Assembly: GCA_900208305.1 (NCBI GenBank)
Contig: OAPG01000011.1
Span: 310,001-374,000, forward strand
Source: Melanopsichium pennsylvanicum
Lineage: Eukaryota > Basidiomycota > Ustilaginomycetes > Ustilaginales
Length of the DNA stretch: 64,000 bases
Direction: 5' to 3'
Below, in pieces: positions 57,394 through 64,000 of this stretch (within the stretch, counting starts at the first letter, position 1; each line of letters starts with the position of its first letter). A program made the translations under genes and the position numbers. The notes under the pieces were generated by a model that ran no database searches, had not been told where the DNA came from, and was given only the letters and a program-made list of their open reading frames with translations.

Positions 57394-58521
57394 CTAAGAA
57401 TCAGCCTCGTCATCACTAATCAAGACACTGTGCCGACCACTTATTTCACCCGCCGTATGGTGATCGTCTGCATGATGATGATGACCCACCCCGCATTTTG
57501 TCAAACTGGGCGCCACCACCCTAGCCAACGCTTTCGCTTGCGCATACAATCCACTCCACACTTTTGCTTCCCAAGCATCCTGCTCTGCCTTCACAGCGCT
57601 TCCCTGCGGTTCCTTTCCTTCGCCTTCGACCGTTTCTGCATCACCCCCCGTCGAAGCTGCAGGCCCACTCTGGGATGAGCTGGGGAAATGATCCGATACG
57701 GGACTTCTGCTTGGCGTGAGGGTATTATCTGTCCTCACACTGGTTGGAGTGGTTCCACCGGACCTCAACCTGGAGCGAGCTGGCTGTGTGGCGCTGAGTG
57801 TGACAGTGCTGTTCCCCAGTGCTGCGCCACCAGAAGTTGCGTGACTGGATGGGGATGGGGATGTCGGAAGATCTGCAGGAGGTCCGTCGGAGGGGGCGTT
57901 GAGGACGAGGAGCATAAACGGTTTTGGTTGATCTGCGGGAGCGGCAGAGATTTGGGACACATCTTCGTGCAACTCGTCCATTGCTGCGAGCTCAGACCTG
58001 CTATGGCTAAGTTCAGGTGCGGCGGGAACGATGGGCATGACGAGGATGCGCCCCAAATCGCTCTCGAGGAGGAGCGGTACGAGTTCGCGGCTAAAGGCTT
58101 TCTTGCCAGCGGCAATAGTCATTCCGGTGACCGCATGCTTCGCCACGCTTATCGATGATCCTGGGAGAGCAACGCTGTCGTTTTTGTTTGCGAGTTTTTT
58201 GCCTCGTGTGGCTTGACGCCAGGAAGTGACTGCGATAGCAGAAAGACAGGCGGCTCGTTCATCCAGCGTCAAAGGCAAGGGTTGGCCGTGTGGATGGTTC
58301 GTCCGGAGAGTGGTGCCTGCTGCTGCAGCAGTGCTAGCCAGTATGGATGCTACAGCTGATCGTGGTGGAGGAGAGTCAACCAAACGTGTTGCTGCAGCGT
58401 ACAATTCGGAAGAATCGAGGAGGGTAAGCAAGGCGGTGTGGGGTTTGATGGAAGTAGGGTCGTTTTGATTCTGACTGATGAGCTGTGTGAGCAAGCTGGT
58501 TATTGCTGCTGGCTGAAGCAT
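57394..58521 (-). CDS. LAMTOR2-like roadblock/LC7 protein (Ragulator-type)
   Basis: The 375-residue product starts at 58521 (MLQPAAITSLLTQLI). The start, TALLTLLDSSELYAAA, a middle strand around AVAKHAVTGMTIA-like sequence, the block SRELVPLLLESDLGRILVMPIV, then FMLLVLNAP, and the end VWSGLYAQAKALARVVAPSL follow the order of human LAMTOR2 (MLRPKAL start, GRVAITRV-type strand, LKAKAQAL end), the roadblock subunit of Ragulator that tethers Rag GTPases to the lysosome/vacuole for TORC1 signalling. Human LAMTOR2 is about 125 residues. Here two Ser/Pro/Ala/Gly-rich insertions expand it, and a His/Asp-rich tail follows. The open frame continues upstream to 58833 but that sequence is low-complexity and unlike the family. 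The assignment is by visual homology and is not certain. Confidence 0.6.
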   Translation of the reverse strand: MLQPAAITSLLTQLISQNQNDPTSIKPHTALLTLLDSSELYAAATRLVDSPPPRSAVASILASTAAAAGTTLRTNHPHGQPLPLTLDERAACLSAIAVTSWRQATRGKKLANKNDSVALPGSSISVAKHAVTGMTIAAGKKAFSRELVPLLLESDLGRILVMPIVPAAPELSHSRSELAAMDELHEDVSQISAAPADQPKPFMLLVLNAPSDGPPADLPTSPSPSSHATSGGAALGNSTVTLSATQPARSRLRSGGTTPTSVRTDNTLTPSRSPVSDHFPSSSQSGPAASTGGDAETVEGEGKEPQGSAVKAEQDAWEAKVWSGLYAQAKALARVVAPSLTKCGVGHHHHADDHHTAGEISGRHSVLISDDEADS

Positions 58522-59459
58522 TGTGAGATTTTTCGACTCGATAAGCAACGACCCCCGTACTTGCTGGTCAGTCAGGTACAGTATTTGATGTGGTGGTGTG
58601 TTGGTATGTTTCGTGTAATTCATGTGGTGGCACGATACGGACCAGGTATCCATTGGGTGTGTATGTTCGGAAATCGGCTTTGCATCGCTCAACCTAGTCA
58701 AAGTGAAAGGCGCCCAACTCGAAATGAAATAATATTCGTAAAGTTGGAAAAGAGCATGTTGGTTCGTGCGTCTTTGCAGCTCATGAGCAACAAGCAGAAA
58801 AAGTGGAGTTTTACCACTGAAGTATCGTTGCAATTCCGCGTGAATTTGGTTGTTGGGTCACATCTCACTTGCGAGCCGTACTGTAGTGCATCTGCTGCCT
58901 CCTTTTTTTTCTTTTTTTTTTTTTTTTTAATTTGGATTTTTTTTGGTTGCTCGGTCCCAAACGCCCGAGCTTTCCGTTTTACCCGCGGGATGCCAGGCAA
59001 CAAGTTGGTTGGCTCAGCTGGCTGAAGACTTTACACTAAATTAAATTAAATCACAGTACTGATGTAAAAAAGTGTTGGGCTGAGCTGGGGAAATTTGGAG
59101 AGGGCTTGGATTGTAAGCTTTCATGCTGTTTAATTCAACACTTCCCTCCTGGGGAGCCATCACCTTTTGCTTCTCCAACATCCTACAATCTCCTCACACC
59201 ATCTCGGACACTTTCCGAAACGGTCGACGTGACCTAGTCGTCACCATTTTCCACCTTTTAAGGGTCCAAGCCGTGTTTCTGCACTTGCGTAGGTCCAGCC
59301 TCACCATTCAATCCCACAACACTCCAATATCCACCCCAATCGTCATGCATCGGTGAATCACAGCCAATCATTTTTGGTCTCGTCAAAAGCACATTTCGAT
59401 AACAAGTGGACTCTGTAGATTGTACATTCGAAAGCACCTCTACCCGCTGCTTGGCTACC
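58522..59459. other. Divergent promoter region, LAMTOR2-like / NEM1
   Basis: About 940 bp lies between divergent starts. It contains a T run (about 58903-58928) and an AAATTAAATTAAATC-type AT stretch (59035-59052). A run of AT-rich codons upstream of 58521 is not supported as coding. It presumably contains both promoters. Confidence 0.5.
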
Positions 59460-62270
59460 ATGAACTCGATCAGCTATCTCGACTCGGTGCTTAGCCGCTC
59501 CTTTGCACCACATCCAGATCCACCATCATCTCGTCCTGCATCTTCAGCAAAGCGCTCACGCTCCCATTCTTCTCTTCAAGGTAGCCGCAGGCTCTCTAGC
59601 ACCTCCGCTTCCACTCCCAACCCATCATCCTCTCTTCGCAGATGGTCTCAGGAGCAAGATCACGCGCGTCCCATCTACAAGAACGCGCTTCGCCGTACCG
59701 GTAGCACTCCCGCTAGTACTTGGCCAACTCATGCTCTCGACACTGATGATAGCGATTCAGACTCGCGCCACTCCCGTAGAGCACGATGGAGCGGTCTGTG
59801 GGGTTTGACAGGTTGGCTAGACGAAGCCATTCATCCGGGTTCCCGCAACCGATCGCGCAAGAACAGTGACTCCGAACTCTCCTATCCCCACACAAAGCGA
59901 GTTCCTAGTCTCGACGATCTCTTGCTTTCTTCAACAGCACCTCGAAGAGGACAAGCTCGTCGCACTGTTTCTTCAGGTATAGGTCAAGCCCATTCGCGTC
60001 GTCACGATGAAAGCGGCACCCATGAATCCCACGGAGAACTCGTGCGTTCATCGTCAAAGCGCCATTCTAGATTTGGCGCATCAGCTTCCCTGACTCTGAC
60101 CGCAGCCAATCACCATCAGAGTCCAGACACATGGACAATCCACGATAGCAGCGTACAGAGACATCGTGATCCCGAACTCATGACTGAAAAGGAAAGGGAG
60201 GATGTCGTCGAGTTTGATGGTGGTGATTTCGCTCCGGAAGACATTGACCGACCCAGGGAAAGGACTATATCACAAAGCAGCGCTGACAGCAGCTGGGCCG
60301 AAGGGTCTTCGATTTCGCACGAAGCTGCACAAACGCTCGCAGCAACAACAGCTGCTGACTCGACACCCTTATTGGAGCACAAATCGGACGGGGCGGATTC
60401 CGCTTCAACGCAGGACGAAGGGGACGAGAAGAGCATCGATTCCGAGACTCTGCTTAAAGCTGCCAAAGGAGAGCCTGGAGCGATCGAGGCCGTCGCTCAC
60501 GAGCATCCTTCGTCTTCTGTAGTTGATCTGGAAGCCACATCTGCAACACCCAAGAAAGATCCAGCGGCATCCTCAGACGCTGACGTCAAGCCCAACAATC
60601 ACCACGATGGCCTCATACAGCTCGACACGTCCACTTCGGTCCTCACCACGCCCTCGACCTCTCGAATGGGATCGCTCCGACGTAACCGGGACACGCCAAT
60701 CGACTCTCTCGCCTCATCCTCTTCCACTTCTCTTGCCTCCACCGGAACTGCTGAAGCCGTCAAACGCATTCTCACCCCATCCAAATCAAGAAAACGCCGC
60801 TCGGCTCGCTCAACCCCAAACTCTTCCGACAGAGCATCCGAATCGGAAGGTTCCCGACAATGGCTTGCCTCGCACAACGGCAACTCGGCCCATATTATCG
60901 ACCCTCCCACGCCTCATAATGGCGCTGTCCCGCACAGAAAGAGGAGCTCAAGCACCAAGCGTGCGGTCCGCAGAACGCTAATTGCAATCCGTGACCTTCT
61001 CATAGCGGTCCTCCTCTGCCCCGTCAACTGCGTCCGCTACCTTCGCAGACATCGCGTGATCCGTGCAGAGGAAGCCATCGAAGCCGTATACGAGAGAGCA
61101 CAGGTACCTATTCTGGAGAAAGGCGAGACGTCCTATCACCGAGCCTCTCCCGATCGCTCCAATCGATCTCCTTCCCTCCGATTCGAGTCGGAATCCAAAC
61201 GAGATGGTGGAAAACGCAACAGCACCACCGCTTGCCGTCCGCGTACACCCAGATTGGACGGAAAGGATGCCTCTGTCTTCCGCACTGGTCCCTTTGAAAG
61301 AGAAATGGTGACCGAAGATCAGGCGGCAGAATTGACAACCGCCTGGAAAGCCGTGGCTTCGGGCCAAAGGACACCATCGAGACTGCTTCCCAATCCGCAG
61401 ACGGTGGATCCCATGTTGGCACACAGTAGCAAAGCCGAGCCGATCGATACACTGATGGCTGAGAAGGAAGCCATGATGGAGGCTGAAAGGCAATCTCGAA
61501 TCGCCAAAGGAAGGGCTGCACGCCTGGCTGCTCGTGCTAACGGTACTGATCCCAGTCTTACTTCTCCAACATCACCACCACCATCCTCGGTTTTACTCCG
61601 TACCAAAGTGCCGCGTGGACCGAGCAGTAGCATCATCCATCATTCGCCCAAGATTCTGGTGCTCGATTTGGACGAAACGCTGATCCACTCTACCTCGCGA
61701 TCTCCTTCGCACCATTCCTCTTCGTCCTCGTTTGGAAGAACCACCACGTCGGGATTTCTCGGTTTGGAGACGGCGGGAGCGATCCTTGGTCTACGCGCCA
61801 ACGATAATCCTCGACGCATTCGGCCACATATGGTTGAGGTGGTATTGGACGGACGATCGGTACTGTATCATGTGTACAAACGGCCTTGGACGGATTACTT
61901 TCTACGTAAAGTAGCGTCGTGGTATACGGTGGTGGTGTTTACCGCTTCTGTGCAGGAGTATGCGGATCCGGTGATTGATTGGTTGGATCAAGGTAGGGGT
62001 CTCATCAGTGCTAGGTTGTTTAGGGAGAGTTGTAGTTTCAAAAGTGGAAGTTATGTCAAAAATTTAGCAGTGGTGGATGAGGATTTGAGCAAAGTTTGTT
62101 TGGTAGATAATAGTCCAGCGAGTTATAAGTTGAATAGGGCTAATGGTATTCCGATTGAGGGTTGGACGAGTGATCCTAATGATGAGGCTTTGTTGGATTT
62201 GTTGCCCATTTTGGATTCGTTGAGATTTGCAAGTGACGTTAGGCACATTTTGGGGATCAGGGGTTGGTAG
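59460..62270 (+). CDS. NEM1: NEM1-type lipin phosphatase (HAD/FCP1-like catalytic subunit)
   Basis: Nem1 is the catalytic subunit of the Nem1-Spo7 complex that dephosphorylates the lipin Pah1 on the ER/nuclear membrane, controlling diacylglycerol and lipid-droplet synthesis. The first in-frame ATG is 59460 (MNSISYLDSVLS), giving 936 residues with no intron. Residues 1-480 are Ser-rich and disordered. A hydrophobic segment (LLIAVLLCPVNCVRYLRR, about 515-532) is the likely membrane anchor. The HAD/NIF domain spans roughly 725-930: KILVLDLDETLIHS with the catalytic aspartates, YHVYKRPWTDYFLRKV, VVVFTASVQEYADPVID, RESCSFKSGSYVKNLAV and CLVDNSPASYKLNRANGIPI. The domain is bipartite with a 40-residue Ser-rich insertion. 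Wobble bases drift to AT in the last 100 codons. The length is greater than in yeast (446 residues). Confidence 0.92.
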   Translation: MNSISYLDSVLSRSFAPHPDPPSSRPASSAKRSRSHSSLQGSRRLSSTSASTPNPSSSLRRWSQEQDHARPIYKNALRRTGSTPASTWPTHALDTDDSDSDSRHSRRARWSGLWGLTGWLDEAIHPGSRNRSRKNSDSELSYPHTKRVPSLDDLLLSSTAPRRGQARRTVSSGIGQAHSRRHDESGTHESHGELVRSSSKRHSRFGASASLTLTAANHHQSPDTWTIHDSSVQRHRDPELMTEKEREDVVEFDGGDFAPEDIDRPRERTISQSSADSSWAEGSSISHEAAQTLAATTAADSTPLLEHKSDGADSASTQDEGDEKSIDSETLLKAAKGEPGAIEAVAHEHPSSSVVDLEATSATPKKDPAASSDADVKPNNHHDGLIQLDTSTSVLTTPSTSRMGSLRRNRDTPIDSLASSSSTSLASTGTAEAVKRILTPSKSRKRRSARSTPNSSDRASESEGSRQWLASHNGNSAHIIDPPTPHNGAVPHRKRSSSTKRAVRRTLIAIRDLLIAVLLCPVNCVRYLRRHRVIRAEEAIEAVYERAQVPILEKGETSYHRASPDRSNRSPSLRFESESKRDGGKRNSTTACRPRTPRLDGKDASVFRTGPFEREMVTEDQAAELTTAWKAVASGQRTPSRLLPNPQTVDPMLAHSSKAEPIDTLMAEKEAMMEAERQSRIAKGRAARLAARANGTDPSLTSPTSPPPSSVLLRTKVPRGPSSSIIHHSPKILVLDLDETLIHSTSRSPSHHSSSSSFGRTTTSGFLGLETAGAILGLRANDNPRRIRPHMVEVVLDGRSVLYHVYKRPWTDYFLRKVASWYTVVVFTASVQEYADPVIDWLDQGRGLISARLFRESCSFKSGSYVKNLAVVDEDLSKVCLVDNSPASYKLNRANGIPIEGWTSDPNDEALLDLLPILDSLRFASDVRHILGIRGW

Positions 62271-62641
62271 AGAGGTAAGATGATGCTCGTTGGAATTGGA
62301 GGAAAGGTTTTGAAAGATGGTACGGGGGAGCGACGAATAGGATTAGAGGGATGGTGTTGATTTGTATAGCTGAATGGCGGGGCCTTGTTGATCAAAGTCA
62401 AGTCAAGTTGGTGATAAAAGGAAGTCAAATAAGGATCTTGACTTGTTCTCGCTCCCTTTAGGTGTAATTTACTGTACTTTTTGTCCAAGTGCTGAAAATC
62501 TTCAAGATAGTGTCAGGGACCGGTCTGCCAAACCCTAGTACCGGTTTGAGATACAATAAAACTGGTTGTTATATCATAACTTAAAATGAGGTCAAAAGAA
62601 ACACACAGTTGTATGCGGTTTTGTTTGAGATTTGATAGAAC
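62271..62641. other. 3' flank of NEM1
   Basis: A 371-bp stretch with ordinary CpG content in its first half. It carries the recurring motif in the reverse sense at 62463-62476 (TGTAATTTACTGTA). No gene is supported. It ends where the CpG-depleted segment begins. Confidence 0.5.
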
Positions 62642-63840
62642 GGTACCAAGTTGGACTAGTCACTGTGAACACTCCATTTAGAGGTAATGCAGCTTGTTTG
62701 GATAATGTACAACCCTCATGTTGCACAGGTGTTCTTGATGCAAGTGCTGGTTGCTGTGCAAGACTTCTCCTGAGAGCCCAGGAGGCTATTGTTGTTGATG
62801 CTGATGGCTACAGCAGGGGTTTCATTGCCGCAGTTGAGGTTCTGCCTACAGTTGAGGTGCTGTAAGGCCAATAGAGGTGCTGACAACTGTTGGTGAAGTT
62901 GAACTCCTTTGGATGAGGAGGACACAGGCACTGGGATGCTGCCATACCATATGATTGCAGCAATTGACAAGATATGTAGATACAGAGATGTTGAGAACAA
63001 CTTGTAAGGTAAAGAATAGGAGTATGAATAGTAGAGTGGATGAGCCCAGCTCCACCACAGCTGAAACAACTATGTCCTTATATCATGTGGTTGTCCTGTT
63101 CCTTATCTCCATACTAGTCCCTCCTATCACACTGTACACAGGCCTGGGCTCCATGCTTATCAGTACTGGCTTTCTGAGTCAGTAATTGACAGCAACTGGG
63201 CCTCATACATGCAATCTATTTGACTAGACCTTCCATACCAGCTGGAAGCCTAGCATACTGTACCAAGGCCCTTGGTAGTCCACATTCCTCATCTACAGCA
63301 TTTGGCGGATTCCCAACCAAGTCTGGCTAGAGCTCCTTATCTTATTGGAAGTCAAATTGAAACCCAATAAAACTAAGAGTTATCTGGCTTGGTCTTTTGT
63401 GCTCTGTAACAGGGAGGATCATACAGCTGATCTCTTGCTTCCCTCATTCCCAGAGGAGGAGGTGAGAGAGATTGTTAGCTCTCTCATCTCCAATCTGCAA
63501 AAGGCACAAGAGGCTTGGAGGGCCAGTCAAGCAAAACAGCGGCAGTACAAGCAAGAGGTTGCTGCAGCAACTGAGCAACTTTTGCAGCATGGTGTCTCAA
63601 GGTGTTGGACTACACTAGTGCCTGACCTGCAGGAGGAAATGTTTCAAGCTCTGTTCAGTGCAACTGGTTAGAAAGATGAGGATACAAGTGCCAAGTCAAG
63701 GAGGCTTGAGAAGAAGGTCAAGGACTTCAATGCAATGGCAAGACATTTGGATTGTTGAGGCAATTGACAAGCTATGACTCAGTTAATGTAATGTAGCTCC
63801 ATCATGCAACAAGCATTCCTAGTGAACCATTTGCAACAAA
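62642..63840. mobile_element. CpG-depleted repeat relic, probably a decayed transposable element
   Basis: Over 1.2 kb only three CpG dinucleotides are found (62829, 63306, 63540), while flanking genes often show several per 60 bases. TpG and CpA are frequent. This is the pattern left by deamination of methylated CpG in repeated DNA, and it stops around 63841. The stretch includes an ATG-less ORF (63345-63671) whose product has a charged, probably helical stretch (PEEEVREIVSSLISNLQKAQ followed by EAWRASQAKQRQYKQEV). No transposase or reverse transcriptase motif is recognised. A 17-bp imperfect direct repeat (GCAATTGACAAGATATG at 62960; GCAATTGACAAGCTATG at 63760) occurs 800 bp apart. Element class and borders are unknown; the segment may extend further. 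Confidence 0.5.
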
Positions 63841-64000
63841 TGTTTGATCTACTGTATTGCACAACGACCAGACAAGATGGAGAAAAAAGAATGGTATGCT
63901 TGGCAACAGAGTGTTGCCAGGCAGGTGTTTATGTTATATTGTTGGTCAGAACGGACTACAGCTGTTAGACCTTGCAAGTGTGCACGCTTTTCCACAAACT
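63841..64000. other. Right edge of window
   Basis: CpG dinucleotides reappear here (three in the last 160 bases). Nothing else is recognised. The sequence TGTTATATTGTTGG near 63932 resembles an LTR-type start, but this is too short to call. Confidence 0.3.

Noticed and set aside
58522..58833. N-terminal extension of the roadblock-like protein
   Set aside because: The added sequence is unlike the family and the MLQP start aligns with LAMTOR2.
62716..63069. 117-codon minus-strand ORF in the CpG-poor segment
   Set aside because: The Tyr/Ser/Leu-rich reading is expected from the skewed composition and has no motif.

Overview
The window is nuclear DNA of a compact fungal genome. Long intron-poor ORFs, short introns (mostly about 80-150 bp) with GTAAGT/GTGAGT/GTAGGT donors, proteins padded with Ser/Ala/Gln tracts, and a CpG-rich coding background suggest a basidiomycete, most likely a smut-type fungus (Ustilaginomycotina). 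The species cannot be fixed from sequence alone. I see 23 genes or candidate genes, no tRNA or rRNA, no CRISPR array, and one probable mobile-element relic at the right edge.

Left third (1-22.5 kb): a two-exon gene for a 1345-residue low-complexity nuclear-type protein of unknown function (-); a five-exon short-chain dehydrogenase (+); SPT20 of SAGA (-); an NME6-type nucleoside diphosphate kinase (+); condensin kleisin BRN1 (-); a small DUF2462 protein (-); a SIW14-type phosphatase (+); tRNA CCA-adding enzyme CCA1 (-); and signal recognition particle subunit SRP19/SEC65 (+).

Middle (22.5-46.2 kb): a candidate small membrane-protein gene that appears broken by one base in an A6 run (+); a three-exon Nit-type amidase (-); a WD40/inositol-polyphosphate 5-phosphatase (+); a Nudix hydrolase with a mitochondrial-like N-terminus and a C-terminal SKL (-); a five-exon gene with SUMO-interaction-like motifs (+); a GPI-anchored Ser-rich cell-wall protein (-); a 4.5 kb gene-poor stretch with a 133-bp CT microsatellite; a Sec14-like lipid-transfer protein (+); and trifunctional HIS4 (-).

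Right third (46.2-64 kb): vacuolar carboxypeptidase Y (+); a YANK/STK32-type kinase with DFN in place of DFG (-); mitochondrial ribosomal protein uL23m (+); gluconokinase (-); a LAMTOR2-like roadblock protein (-); the NEM1 lipin phosphatase (+); and a 1.2 kb CpG-starved repeat relic (62642-63840).

The genes are mostly unrelated housekeeping functions in alternating orientation, with divergent or convergent spacers of 150 bp to a few kb. Lipid and phosphoinositide functions recur (SIW14, 5-phosphatase, Sec14-like, NEM1), but I see no evidence of co-regulation. I found no convincing new defence or biosynthetic system. The most interesting items are the CpG-depleted relic, the frameshifted candidate gene, the bi-targeted Nudix enzyme, the LAMTOR2-like protein, and a recurring 14-15 bp intergenic palindrome-like motif.
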